Positions 34,560 through 42,695 of a DNA stretch of 64,000 nucleotides are shown piece after piece. The DNA is from Phycisphaeraceae bacterium (GTDB lineage Bacteria > Planctomycetota > Phycisphaerae > Phycisphaerales > UBA1924). The notes beneath the pieces were generated by a model. The model was given only the letters and a program-made list of their open reading frames with translations. It had not been told where the DNA came from and searched no databases. Each line of letters begins with the position of its first letter. Positions within the stretch are counted from its first letter, which is position 1. The stretch is taken from assembly GCA_019636565.1 (NCBI GenBank), contig JAHBXG010000022.1, positions 1 to 64,000 on the forward strand, given 5' to 3'. The position numbers were made by a program, and so were the translations under genes.

Positions 34560-36038
34560 CTAATCGAGCGGAAGACCCTTGGATTTCCAGAGTTTCGCCA
34601 GTTTGTCGATCGACGATGGCTCCACCTTCACGCCCCCCGGAAGGTCGGCAAAAACCAGATCCCCGTTCTCGCGGCACATCGCGACCTGCGGCTGAGCGCC
34701 CTCGCCCACGCGGGTCGATATGCGGTAGAAAGTCGGCTTGTCGGGCGGCTGCTCCACGAGTTCACGCCGGATCTCGATCATGTCGGTTTCCGATGAATAC
34801 GTGTTGAATCCGAATTCGGTCGTCAGACGCGCCGCGATAAGCATGCGCTGCACGAGAAAGGACTCGACACGCGAGAGATACGCACGCTCCGGAACGATCA
34901 GCGTCGTCGCCGGGCGGTCCGTCCGTTTCACGGTCAGTTGATTGCCCTTGCGCGTGCCCAGCTCGGTGCTGGTGCGATCGGTCTTGCCTTGGCGCACCCG
35001 CGTGCTCAGGCACCACATCTCTTCTTTGCGGTCAAGGGTCTCAAAGAAAATGCCCTGAGAGTCGGTGAGTGCATCGCTCGCGTCGCCGAGCACCCCTCGG
35101 AAGTCCACCTGCACCAGGATGCCTTCGTCGAGGTCGGCGCCGGTGAATTTCTTCGGATCTCGCGTCGGATCGAGCTGTCCCCGCTTGCCGATCGAAGTTC
35201 GGATGCGTCGATAGCCCACTTCTTTGGCATCGGCATCGGCCCCGGTCTTGGCGGGAATGTAGAGACGCCACCAGGTCTCTTTGGCTTCGAGCGCCGCCGA
35301 GCGCAGCGTCGCTTCGTCGAGCCCCTTCTGAAATCGATCTCCCGCATCGAGCAGCGCGCGGCGCGAACTCTCGAGGCTTGCCGCATCGATGAAACTCGCG
35401 GTTGCGATCATCGCTTCCATCTCGGGCTTGGCGCGATCAAGGTCGGCTTCGCCGCAACTGGCTTCGAAGCACGCGAATCGTCCCGGCCCCAGTTTGATGA
35501 ACGTGACGCCGTAAACCAGCCGCGGCCGGCCTGCGTGCTTTGGGTCCTCGTCCTTTGGGCCAAGCACGTAGAAGCGCTCAGCGGGCAAATTGCCAATGAC
35601 CAGGTTCTGCGATCGCTCGATCAGTTGCGCGCCCGATGGTCCGACGCCGCCCACCATCACGGTTTCCGCGCCCAGTTGCGTCTTGAGGTTTGTGTCGGCC
35701 ACCTGCTGCAGGGTGAGGTTGAGATCGCTGCTCTCAAGCACTCTTGCGCCGGACATCCACTTGCTGTCCGGTCCGGTCACTTGCACCGCGGCCAAGTTGC
35801 CGATCGCCGTGGAACTCGCATTCGCGCCCACCGGGAGCGACATGGTGAGGCCCATCGTCTCCACCCGAAGCGGTTTTTCGTTAAACCGAACGGCGCCCAT
35901 GGTCGGTCCGGAAGTTCGGACCGGGGGCGTGTCCGGATTACCCGATGGCGACAGCTTCACCCCGCTCTGGGCGAGCGCCGGCGCAAAGACACCCAACACG
36001 CACATGACGCCAACCAGATTCCGTCCGCTCTTCTTCAT
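34560..36038 (-). CDS. Secreted protein of unknown function
   Basis: A 492-residue protein with a typical signal peptide (MKKSGRNL, hydrophobic 'VGVMCVLGVFAPALA', cleavage after A-L-A). The mature part has no recognised domain. It contains mixed alpha/beta sequence with 'GGVGPSGAQLIERSQNLVIG' and a charged C-terminal half. The start has a good Shine-Dalgarno (ggaagg, 8 nt before ATG). It is expressed away from the ribosomal cluster and is separated from it by the S10 promoter. Envelope or periplasmic location is inferred from the signal only. Confidence 0.75.
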   Translation of the reverse strand: MKKSGRNLVGVMCVLGVFAPALAQSGVKLSPSGNPDTPPVRTSGPTMGAVRFNEKPLRVETMGLTMSLPVGANASSTAIGNLAAVQVTGPDSKWMSGARVLESSDLNLTLQQVADTNLKTQLGAETVMVGGVGPSGAQLIERSQNLVIGNLPAERFYVLGPKDEDPKHAGRPRLVYGVTFIKLGPGRFACFEASCGEADLDRAKPEMEAMIATASFIDAASLESSRRALLDAGDRFQKGLDEATLRSAALEAKETWWRLYIPAKTGADADAKEVGYRRIRTSIGKRGQLDPTRDPKKFTGADLDEGILVQVDFRGVLGDASDALTDSQGIFFETLDRKEEMWCLSTRVRQGKTDRTSTELGTRKGNQLTVKRTDRPATTLIVPERAYLSRVESFLVQRMLIAARLTTEFGFNTYSSETDMIEIRRELVEQPPDKPTFYRISTRVGEGAQPQVAMCRENGDLVFADLPGGVKVEPSSIDKLAKLWKSKGLPLD

Positions 36039-36191
36039 CCGTGGTTCCTTCCACGCTCGGGTTCAACTTGCTCGTACCGCACTATCATCGGCAATTCCGG
36101 CCGATCCCCACGGATTCAGAGAATCCCCTCCCAATCATCCGCCGCCCGAACCCATCCGGTTGCGGAGCGATCGCGGAGAGGGTTGCCTTGG

Positions 36192-36219
36192 TTGACCCGC
36201 CGTGGGCGGGGGCTATGCT
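36192..36219 (+). promoter_or_regulatory. Promoter of the S10 ribosomal cluster
   Basis: TTGACC (36192-36197), 16-nt spacer, TATGCT (36214-36219): the best sigma-70-like promoter in this gap. Transcription would start near 36226, leaving a leader of about 114 nt before rpsJ. Confidence 0.7.
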
Positions 36220-36250
36220 TGTCCGCTACGCACCAGCCAAAAACCTGCTG

Positions 36251-36285
36251 CGGGAGCGCGACCGATCGCACTCCCAGGGTTTTTT
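36251..36285 (+). promoter_or_regulatory. Attenuator-like hairpin in the rpsJ leader
   Basis: GGGAG-c-GCG (36252-36260) can pair with CGC-a-CTCCC (36267-36275), one C/A mismatch, followed by AGGG and six T (36280-36285). This has the form of an intrinsic terminator inside the S10 leader, before the gene. Further A5 and T6 runs flank the stem and could extend it. Confidence 0.55.
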
Positions 36286-36339
36286 GCCCGCGTGGTTCGG
36301 CCCAGAACACTTCATTCTTTGAAACGGAGCGATGTCTCG

Positions 36340-36648
36340 ATGACCGGCGGCAAGATTCGAATTCGGATGGAAGCCTACGACCATATCGCCCTCGACGCTT
36401 CCGCCAAGGAAATCGTCGAGCACGCCAAGCGCACGAACGCCAAGGTTGCGGGCCCCGTGCCGCTGCCCACTCGTATCGAGCGTTACACCGTTCTCCGCTC
36501 GCCCTTCATCGATAAGAAGAGCCGTGAGCAGTTCGAGATCCGCACTCACAAACGCATCATCGACATCATCGAGCCCAACGCGCGCACCGTCGAGGCTCTC
36601 AATCGCCTTGTCGTTCCCGCCGGTGTGTTCATCAAGATCAAAGCGTAA
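36340..36648 (+). CDS. rpsJ: 30S ribosomal protein S10
   Basis: A 102-residue S10, the first gene of the ribosomal cluster. '[22 protein letters not shown]' (in parts), '[35 protein letters not shown]' (in parts) and '[13 protein letters not shown]' are standard. The ATG at 36340 gives the normal length; the frame upstream is leader RNA. A strong terminator follows 14 bp after its stop, which is unusual inside an S10 operon. Confidence 0.98.
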   Translation: MTGGKIRIRMEAYDHIALDASAKEIVEHAKRTNAKVAGPVPLPTRIERYTVLRSPFIDKKSREQFEIRTHKRIIDIIEPNARTVEALNRLVVPAGVFIKIKA

Positions 36649-36661
36649 GTTTGTTCACTCG

Positions 36662-36684
36662 GGGCCTGTTTTCAGGCCCTTTTT
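36662..36684 (+). terminator. Intrinsic terminator between rpsJ and rplC
   Basis: Perfect 7-bp stem gggcctg (36662-36668) / caggccc (36673-36679), loop tttt, then five T (36680-36684). It would cut rpsJ off from the downstream ribosomal genes unless read through. Confidence 0.88.
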
Positions 36685-36775
36685 CGTTGTCTGAAAATCC
36701 GCGGCACGATGCTCCCCGATGGAGGAGCCTCTCGCAAAGAGCCGCACCCGCAAGGGCAAGCAAGGAAAGGTTTCC

Positions 36776-37465
36776 ATGGCACTCTCACTGCTCGGTCGCA
36801 AAGTCGGCATGACCCGCGTCTTCAACGACGCAGGCGTCAACGTTCCTGTCACCGTTCTTCAACTCGGTCCCTGCGTCGTGACGCAGGTCCGCACAAAAGA
36901 GAAGGACGGCTACACCGCGGTTCAAATCGGCTTCGAAGAGGTCAAGGCCCGCCGCTCGACGATCCCCGTGATCGGTCACGATGCAAAGGCCGGCGTGGGC
37001 CCCCAGCGCGTCCACCGCGAGTTCCTCGTGGATGAAAAGGATGCCGCCAACTACACCCTGGGTCAGGCGCTCACCGTCAAGGACCTGGCCGGCACCCTGT
37101 ACGTCGACGTGATCGGCACCAGCAAGGGCAAGGGGTTTGCCGGCACCATGAAGCGCTGGCACTTCAAGGGCCAGGCCGCTTCGCACGGTACCGAACGCAA
37201 GCACCGCTCTCCCGGATCGATCGGCTCCCTCTGCTCAAACCGCGGCTTCGGCGGCGGTCTGGCCAAGGGCAAGAAGATGGCGGGCCACATGGGCGCCGTC
37301 CGCCGCACCTGCCGCTCCCTCGACATCGTCCGCATTGATGAAGAAAACAATCTCCTGTTGGTGAAGGGCTCGGTTCCCGGTGCAAATACCGGAATCGTCC
37401 AGGTCCGTCCGGCCATTCGGCTGTATCGCGGCAAGGCCAAAAAGGTCGCCGCTGCCAGCAAATAA
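36776..37465 (+). CDS. rplC: 50S ribosomal protein L3
   Basis: A 229-residue L3. 'LLGRKVGMTRVFNDAG', 'VTVLQLGPCVVTQVRT', 'GTSKGKGFAGTMKRWHFKG' and 'HRSPGSIGS' are typical; L3 lines the peptidyl-transferase region and is an early assembly protein. The ATG at 36776 follows 'aaggaaagg' closely. A weak TTGTCT-N15-GATGCT at 36687-36713, just after the terminator, may restart transcription here. Confidence 0.98.
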   Translation: MALSLLGRKVGMTRVFNDAGVNVPVTVLQLGPCVVTQVRTKEKDGYTAVQIGFEEVKARRSTIPVIGHDAKAGVGPQRVHREFLVDEKDAANYTLGQALTVKDLAGTLYVDVIGTSKGKGFAGTMKRWHFKGQAASHGTERKHRSPGSIGSLCSNRGFGGGLAKGKKMAGHMGAVRRTCRSLDIVRIDEENNLLLVKGSVPGANTGIVQVRPAIRLYRGKAKKVAAASK

Positions 37466-37527
37466 GCCGTTTGCATGAAAATACCGTCGGGAAGTAAGGA
37501 TTCCGTCCGCTTCGCGACTCAAGAAAC

Positions 37528-37556
37528 TTGTCCGGGCCTTTGGCGCGGGCAATAAT
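37528..37556 (+). promoter_or_regulatory. Candidate promoter for rplD
   Basis: TTGTCC (37528-37533), 17-nt spacer, AATAAT (37551-37556). Four of six and five of six matches to the sigma-70 consensus. It lies inside the 411-nt rplC-rplD gap, giving a transcript start near 37563. Confidence 0.6.
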
Positions 37557-37562
37557 CGCGAC

Positions 37563-37876
37563 CCCCCATTTCACATTTGCGGGGGTGCAGAAGGAAAGTC
37601 GCCGCCGGTCTCTCAAAGGCAGAGGTCGGTGGGCTCGAGAGGTCAGAGGGGTTCGCCCCGCATGAAACCGCCGAGCGACGACAAATGAAGGGCTTGACAG
37701 GGTTCGCAGCCCCAAGCCCGGACGGCCGAGTCGATTCCGAGCCGACCCCCGCGAGTGCAAACTCGTGCTCCCTTGGAGGGAACTGGAGGCGGACGGATAG
37801 GCGAGTAAGTGCCGGCGCCCGCGACGCTCGTTCGAGCCCGCGGGACCGGTGAGGCGTCAGGACGAGAAACAGACAG
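37563..37876 (+). ncRNA. Long structured 5' leader of rplD (candidate L4 autoregulatory element)
   Basis: About 315 nt without a credible gene between rplC and rplD. Hairpins seen directly: a 5' stem accccc/gggggt; GGGG-TTCG-CCCC (37648-37659), a UUCG tetraloop; GGGCTTG/CAAGCCC (37690-37719); CGAGT-GCAA-ACTCG (37752-37765), a GNRA tetraloop; and TCCC/GGGA (37769-37781). Two stable tetraloops are strong signs of a folded RNA. L4 is a known autoregulator of S10 operons in other bacteria, so control by L4 is a reasonable inference, but this fold is not the E. coli leader. Confidence 0.5.
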
Positions 37877-38656
37877 ATGGATGTCACCGTCTTCAACATG
37901 CAGGGTCAGTCGGTCGGAACTCTGACCATTGACGAAAAAGCCCTCGGAGGCGAGATCAACGCCGGTCTGATCAAACAGGCCTACGTGCGTTATCACTCGA
38001 ATCTCCGCCAGGGTTCTTCCCGCACCAAGAACCGTCAAGAGGTCGAAGGTTCGACCCGCAAAATCTACAAGCAAAAAGGCACCGGCGGCGCTCGCCACGG
38101 TGACCGCAAGGCGAACATCTTCAAGGGCGGTGGCCACGGCCACTCCAAGAAGAAGACGCGCGAGGACTTCCGCCTCGACATGCCCAAGAAGATGCGGCGC
38201 AAGGCCAACCGCAACGCGCTGCTGGCCAAGTTGATGGACAACGAGGTCAAGATCGTCGATTCGATCGCTCTGAAAGAGCCCAAGACCAAGGACTTCAGCG
38301 CGTTCCTCGAAGCGATCAAGGTTGATGCGTCCGCACTCGTCGCGCTCGGTAGCGATGCTTCGCAGACGAAGAACGCTCGCCTGTCGGCCCGCAACATCGA
38401 CGGCGTCTCGCTCGTTCACGCCACCGACATCAACGCGTTCAACATGCTGAATCACCGCTACCTGGTGATCACCAAGGCCGAGCTCGAGGCCTGGCTCACC
38501 GGCCCGTCTTCGCAGACCGGCAAGGACGCGAAGGTTGATCCCAAGGGCGCCGAAGCAGCCGCCAGCAAGAACCTGCGGAAGGATGAGCCCAAGGCCCCCA
38601 AGGCTGAGAAGCCCGCCAAGAAGGCACCCGCCGCCAAGACGAAGGAGGCCCGCTAA
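37877..38656 (+). CDS. rplD: 50S ribosomal protein L4 with basic tail
   Basis: A 259-residue L4. The core has 'VRYHSNLRQGSSRTKNRQEVEGSTRKIYKQKGTGGARHGD' (in parts), the conserved loop that enters the exit tunnel, and 'IDGVSLVHATDINAFNMLNHRYLVIT' (in parts). About 45 residues beyond the usual end form a Lys/Ala/Pro-rich tail ('PKAPKAEKPAKKAPAAK'). It is preceded by an unusually long leader. rplW begins directly after its stop. Confidence 0.98.
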   Translation: MDVTVFNMQGQSVGTLTIDEKALGGEINAGLIKQAYVRYHSNLRQGSSRTKNRQEVEGSTRKIYKQKGTGGARHGDRKANIFKGGGHGHSKKKTREDFRLDMPKKMRRKANRNALLAKLMDNEVKIVDSIALKEPKTKDFSAFLEAIKVDASALVALGSDASQTKNARLSARNIDGVSLVHATDINAFNMLNHRYLVITKAELEAWLTGPSSQTGKDAKVDPKGAEAAASKNLRKDEPKAPKAEKPAKKAPAAKTKEAR

Positions 38657-38947
38657 ATGCCAGCCAACGTCGCAGCCCATCACATCATCAAGAAGCCCCT
38701 CGTCACCGAAAAGGGCACCTTCGCGATGAATGAACTCACCAAGTACACATTCCTCGTCGACCCCCGCGCGACCAAGACCGAAATCAAAGATGCGGTCCAG
38801 TCGCTCTACAAGGTCAACGTCACCGGCGTGAACACCGTGGTCAGCAAGGGCAAGTTTAAGCCCACGCGATTCGGTCTCCGCGTCGAACCCACTGTCAAGA
38901 AAGCCATCGTCACGCTCAAAAAGGGCGAGACTATCGAACTGTTCTGA
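38657..38947 (+). CDS. rplW: 50S ribosomal protein L23
   Basis: A 96-residue L23, normal length. 'IKKPLVTEKGTFAMNELTKYTFLVDPRATKTEIKDAVQSLY' (in parts) and 'VNTVVSKGKFKP' are the family blocks. L23 sits at the tunnel exit and docks trigger factor and SRP. Its ATG directly follows the rplD stop, so the two are co-translated. Confidence 0.97.
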   Translation: MPANVAAHHIIKKPLVTEKGTFAMNELTKYTFLVDPRATKTEIKDAVQSLYKVNVTGVNTVVSKGKFKPTRFGLRVEPTVKKAIVTLKKGETIELF

Positions 38948-38964
38948 ACCCCCGGAGCTGAATC

Positions 38965-39822
38965 ATGCCGATTCGCATCTACAACAAGACCAGCGCCGGG
39001 CGCCGCCACGCCTCGGTCAACATGCACACCGAGGTCACAAAGAAGAACCCCGAGAAGTCGCTGCTCGCGCCGATCAAGAAGTCGGGTGGCCGCAACAACC
39101 AGGGCGTCATCACGTCGCGTGGCATCGGCGGCGGAGCCAAGAAGAACTATCGCCTGATCGACTTCAAGCGCAAGGACCGTCACGGCATCGATGGCAAGAT
39201 CATCGGTATCGAGTACGACCCCAACCGCTCCTGCCACATTGCTCTCGTGCAGTACACCGACGGCGTCAAGCGATACATCCCCGCCCCCGCGGGCCTCAAG
39301 GACGGCCAGGCCGTTCAGACTTCGATCAATTCCGCCGTGGAGCCCGAGATCGGCAACGCCATGCCGCTCGCGTTCATCCCGACCGGTCTCGAAGTCCACT
39401 GTGTTGAACTGGTCCCCGGTCGCGGCGCGCAGATGTGCCGCGGCGCGGGCACGTTCGCCCGTCTGTCGAACAAAGAAGGCGAATACGCGACGCTCGTGCT
39501 GCCCTCGGGCGAAGTGCGTCGCGTGCCCCAGACCTGCATGGCCACGATCGGCGCCGTCGGCAACGGTGATCACCGACTCCGCCGACTCGGCAAGGCCGGC
39601 CTCACTCGCCTGCTCGGCCGTCGGCCCATCACCCGCGGCGTCGCCAAGAGCCACCATGCCCACCCGCTCGGCGGAGGCTCGGGTCGCTCCAAGGGCAACC
39701 GTCCTCCTTGCGGACCCACCGGCGTTCATGCCAAGGGTGGCCGCACGCGAAACCGCAAGAAGCACTCCACCAAACTCATCATCCGTCGTCGCGTCACCAA
39801 GCGTCACGGTCAGCTCAAGTAA
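38965..39822 (+). CDS. rplB: 50S ribosomal protein L2
   Basis: A 285-residue L2. 'KKSGGRNNQGVITSRGIGGG' opens the RNA-binding region, and the C-terminal 'HPLGGGSGRSKGNRPPCGPTG' holds the conserved His region near the peptidyl-transferase centre. The length fits the family (about 275). It starts 17 bp after rplW with 'ggagct' before the ATG. Confidence 0.98.
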   Translation: MPIRIYNKTSAGRRHASVNMHTEVTKKNPEKSLLAPIKKSGGRNNQGVITSRGIGGGAKKNYRLIDFKRKDRHGIDGKIIGIEYDPNRSCHIALVQYTDGVKRYIPAPAGLKDGQAVQTSINSAVEPEIGNAMPLAFIPTGLEVHCVELVPGRGAQMCRGAGTFARLSNKEGEYATLVLPSGEVRRVPQTCMATIGAVGNGDHRLRRLGKAGLTRLLGRRPITRGVAKSHHAHPLGGGSGRSKGNRPPCGPTGVHAKGGRTRNRKKHSTKLIIRRRVTKRHGQLK

Positions 39823-39873
39823 TTCACTGTTCGAAAGTCACACGCTCAGTCAGTCCACCGAGGAAACGAGAAC

Positions 39874-40170
39874 ATGGGTCGCAGCCTGAAAAAGGGTCCG
39901 TACGTCGACGAGAAGATCTTTCGCAAGATCGAGAATCTCAACGCGCAGCGGAAGAAGGAGCCCATCAAGACCTGGGCTCGGCGTTGCACCATCGTTCCCG
40001 AGTTCGTCGGCCACACGTTCAAGGTCCACAACGGACGCATTTTCATCGACGTGTTCGTGACCGAAGACATGGTCGGACACAAGCTCGGCGAGTTCAGCAA
40101 CACCCGCACCTTCCGCGGCCACACCAACAAGAAGGAAGGCGTGGACGAGGCTGGTCCGGCCAAGGGCTAA
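39874..40170 (+). CDS. rpsS: 30S ribosomal protein S19
   Basis: A 98-residue S19. '[20 protein letters not shown]' and '[42 protein letters not shown]' (in parts) are diagnostic. It binds the head of 16S rRNA with S13. Standard position after rplB, with 'gaggaaacgag' before the ATG. Confidence 0.97.
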   Translation: MGRSLKKGPYVDEKIFRKIENLNAQRKKEPIKTWARRCTIVPEFVGHTFKVHNGRIFIDVFVTEDMVGHKLGEFSNTRTFRGHTNKKEGVDEAGPAKG

Positions 40171-40259
40171 GCCGGCGAGTAGTGGGGCGGGGTTGATCGG
40201 AACAGACTGATCGGGTGGGACAGGTCAGACAGCAAGCGGATCGTTCGGAGGTTTTTCAC

Positions 40260-40805
40260 GTGAGAATCAGAGCCGACAGAATCAAACAGCTCGCCGGAAC
40301 CCGCAAGGTGACGCGCGCTCAACTCGCGCAGGCCATCGAGCGCGACGGACTCAAGGGTGATTCGGCCAAGTCCGCGCTCGCCAACTGGCTCCGCGGCCGC
40401 AACCATCCCCGGGCCCGCAAAGGCGATATCGAAAAGCTGGCAGGCGCCCTGGGCGTCGCCGGCAAGGACATCGCCAAGTTCACCAGCGAAGTCCGCTTCC
40501 ATCGCGGCTCGCCCCGCAAGGCCGACCTCCTCGTCGACCTCGTCCGCGGCAAGTCGGTTGACGAGGCTCTGAACCTCCTCACCTTCACCACCAAGCGCGC
40601 CGCTGTCAACGTCAAGAAGTGCCTCGCCGCGGCCATCGCCGATGCCGAGCAGAACGAAGCCGATGTGACAAACCTCATCGTCTCCGAAGCCCGCATCGAC
40701 GACGCGCCCCGCATCAAGCGGTTCAATCAGAAGGACCGCGGCCGGGCCCACCAGATTCTCAAACGACTCACGCACATCACCGTCAGCGTTCAGGAGCGCG
40801 CGTAA
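40260..40805 (+). CDS. rplV: 50S ribosomal protein L22 with N-terminal XRE-like HTH domain
   Basis: A 181-residue protein, about 70 longer than usual L22. Residues about 74-181 are L22 ('FHRGSPRKADLLVDLVRGKSVDEAL' in parts, 'TTKRAAVNVKKCLAAAIADAE', 'RAHQILKRLTHITVSVQE'). Residues about 4-72 look like a Cro/CI-type helix-turn-helix: 'VTRAQLAQAIERDG', 'SAKSALANWLRGRNHPRARKG', 'IEKLAGALGVAGKDI'. The GTG at 40260 is supported by 'cggagg' 9 nt upstream; a GTG at 40215 would add 15 residues. The fused domain could bind RNA, DNA or another ribosomal component; its role is unknown. Confidence 0.93.
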   Translation: MRIRADRIKQLAGTRKVTRAQLAQAIERDGLKGDSAKSALANWLRGRNHPRARKGDIEKLAGALGVAGKDIAKFTSEVRFHRGSPRKADLLVDLVRGKSVDEALNLLTFTTKRAAVNVKKCLAAAIADAEQNEADVTNLIVSEARIDDAPRIKRFNQKDRGRAHQILKRLTHITVSVQERA

Positions 40806-40816
40806 GCGCATCATCC

Positions 40817-41518
40817 ATGGGACAAAAGACCAACCCATTCGGTTTCCGGCTCGGCATCACCGAGGCTCACAAGAGCCGCTGGTACGCCCCCAAGGCCCTC
40901 TACGGCGAGCTGCTTGTTGAAGACGCGAAGATCCGCGGCTACCTCGACAAGCGCCTCAACCGCAAGCCTCCGTACGCCGCCGTCAGCGATATCCACATCG
41001 AGCGCACGCGCGAGGAACTCAAGGTCATCATCAAGACCGCCCGCCCGGGTCTGGTGATCGGCCCCAAGGGCGCCGAAGTCGAGCGCATGACCGAAGAACT
41101 CCAGTACATGACGGGCCGAAAGGTCGCGATCTCGATCCTCGAGATCCGCAACCCGGACCTCGAAGCCAAGCTCATCGCCGAAGCCGTCGCCGAACAGCTC
41201 GTGAAGCGAGCCTCGTACCGGCGCGTGATCAAGATGCGTTGCGATGCCGCGATGCAGGCCGGCGCCAAGGGCGTCCGCATCCAGGTTGGTGGCCGCCTCG
41301 GCGGCGCCGAAATCAGCCGCGTCATGGCGATGCGTCTTGGTTCGCTCCCGCTCTCCACGCTCCAGGCTCACATCGACTACGGAACCGCCGAAGCGATGAC
41401 CACCTACGGCGTGATCGGCGTGAAGTGCTGGGTCTACAAGGGCCTCTACACCACCGAACGTACCGAAGAAGAATCTGATGCAGCCGGTGGTCGCGCCCGC
41501 GCCCGCGGCCGTCGCTGA
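40817..41518 (+). CDS. rpsC: 30S ribosomal protein S3
   Basis: A 233-residue S3. 'MGQKTNPFGFRLGITEAHKS' is the N-terminus, the KH domain has 'GLVIGPKGAEVERMTEEL', and the C-terminal domain has 'GGRLGGAEISRVMAMRLGS'. It ends in an Arg/Ala-rich tail. S3 lines the mRNA entry channel. It starts 11 bp after rplV. Confidence 0.97.
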   Translation: MGQKTNPFGFRLGITEAHKSRWYAPKALYGELLVEDAKIRGYLDKRLNRKPPYAAVSDIHIERTREELKVIIKTARPGLVIGPKGAEVERMTEELQYMTGRKVAISILEIRNPDLEAKLIAEAVAEQLVKRASYRRVIKMRCDAAMQAGAKGVRIQVGGRLGGAEISRVMAMRLGSLPLSTLQAHIDYGTAEAMTTYGVIGVKCWVYKGLYTTERTEEESDAAGGRARARGRR

Positions 41519-41583
41519 TCCCGTCCGCAGTTGTTCGTTGACCGTTTTCCGTTTCCTGCCTTTCGGTTTCTGGAGTTCCGCTC

Positions 41584-42003
41584 ATGGCCTTGATGCCCAA
41601 AAGAGTGAAGTTTCGCAAGGAGCAGCGCCGCGTGCGTCCGCGCAAGGCGACCAAGGGCAACTACGTCGCCTACGGCGACTACGGCCTGCAGTCGCTCGAC
41701 GGCGCCTGGCTCCCCGGCAACGTGATCGAGGCCGGTCGCGTTGCGGCTCAGCACTTCCTCAAGCGCGAGGGCAAGCTGTTCATCCGCGTCTTCCCGGACA
41801 AGCCGATCAGCAAGAAACCGCTCGAAACGCGAATGGGAACCGGCAAGGCGGAAGTCGAGTACTGGGCCGCCCGCATCAAGCCCGGCACCGTTCTGTTCGA
41901 GATCGCCGGCGTGCCGGAAGCGACCGCCAAGCTCGCCTTCGTCCGCGTCGCGATGAAGATGCCCGTCAAGACCCGCTTTGTCGGCCGCCGAGTCCGCGTG
42001 TGA
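41584..42003 (+). CDS. rplP: 50S ribosomal protein L16
   Basis: A 139-residue L16, normal length. 'MALMPKRVKFRKEQRRVRPRKATKGN' (in parts), 'RVFPDKPISKKPLETRMGTGKAEVEYWAARI' (in parts) and 'GVPEATAKLAFVRVAMKMPV' match. L16 contacts the A-site tRNA elbow. It is 65 bp after rpsC. Confidence 0.97.
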   Translation: MALMPKRVKFRKEQRRVRPRKATKGNYVAYGDYGLQSLDGAWLPGNVIEAGRVAAQHFLKREGKLFIRVFPDKPISKKPLETRMGTGKAEVEYWAARIKPGTVLFEIAGVPEATAKLAFVRVAMKMPVKTRFVGRRVRV

Positions 42004-42046
42004 TCCCGGAGAGCAGATTTCTGGAAGGCAGTTGTTGGAGTAAGCC

Positions 42047-42253
42047 ATGAAGTCCGAAACCCTCGATGTCAAGAAATTCCAGGATCAGCAGCTCAAGGAC
42101 GAGCTCGCGAGCCTTCAGAAGAAGCTCTTCGACCTGCGTTCGCAGACCGTGACCGAAAAGGTCAAGGACACGAGCCAGTTCGCCAAGACCCGTCGCAATA
42201 TCGCCCGCCTGAATACCGAGCTCCGCACCCGGCAGCTCGCCAGCAAGAAGTAA
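42047..42253 (+). CDS. rpmC: 50S ribosomal protein L29
   Basis: A 68-residue two-helix L29: 'DQQLKDELASLQKKLFDLRSQ' (in parts) and 'QFAKTRRNIARLNTELRTR'. It lies near the tunnel exit next to L23. Normal size and place. Confidence 0.95.
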   Translation: MKSETLDVKKFQDQQLKDELASLQKKLFDLRSQTVTEKVKDTSQFAKTRRNIARLNTELRTRQLASKK

Positions 42254-42295
42254 TCAGAGATTCCCGACCAGACTCCCACATTGGGAAAGACACGA

Positions 42296-42646
42296 ATGCC
42301 CACCAGCACTGCCAAATCCGCTAAACCCGCCGCCAAGAACGAGGCCAAGTCCGAGGCCACCCCGCTCAAGGGCACGAAGATCGGCGTCGTCGAGTCCGAC
42401 AAGCGCGACAAGACGCGCAAGGTCGTGATCGCGTACCAGGCGATGCACCCCAAGTACGGCAAGTACGTCCGCCAGCGCACCGTGCTGCACATCCACGACG
42501 AGAACAACGAGAGCAAACTCGGCGACCTCGTCGAAGTGGCGCAGTGCCGCCCCATGAGCAAGACCAAGTCGTGGCGCCTCGTCCGGGTGGTGGAGCGCCG
42601 CAGCGCCGCCGCCAGCGCCCTCGCCAGCGCCAAGGAAATCGTCTGA
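42296..42646 (+). CDS. rpsQ: 30S ribosomal protein S17 with N-terminal extension
   Basis: A 116-residue S17. The OB-fold core begins at about residue 25 ('[20 protein letters not shown]', '[19 protein letters not shown]' and '[20 protein letters not shown]'). The first ~25 residues are a Lys/Ala/Ser-rich extension not found in most bacteria. The ATG at 42296 is used; the frame is open a few codons further upstream. Confidence 0.95.
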   Translation: MPTSTAKSAKPAAKNEAKSEATPLKGTKIGVVESDKRDKTRKVVIAYQAMHPKYGKYVRQRTVLHIHDENNESKLGDLVEVAQCRPMSKTKSWRLVRVVERRSAAASALASAKEIV

Positions 42647-42695
42647 CCGCGTTCGATCGCACCGTCCATATCCGAACCAGCCAAGAAGACTCACC

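Noticed and set aside
37577..37852. A 91-codon plus-strand frame in the rplC-rplD gap
   Set aside because: No family features, no Shine-Dalgarno, and it overlaps clear RNA hairpins; treated as leader RNA.
37831..37856. cgttcgagcccgcgg block resembling a tRNA T-arm
   Set aside because: No acceptor, D or anticodon arms can be formed around it.
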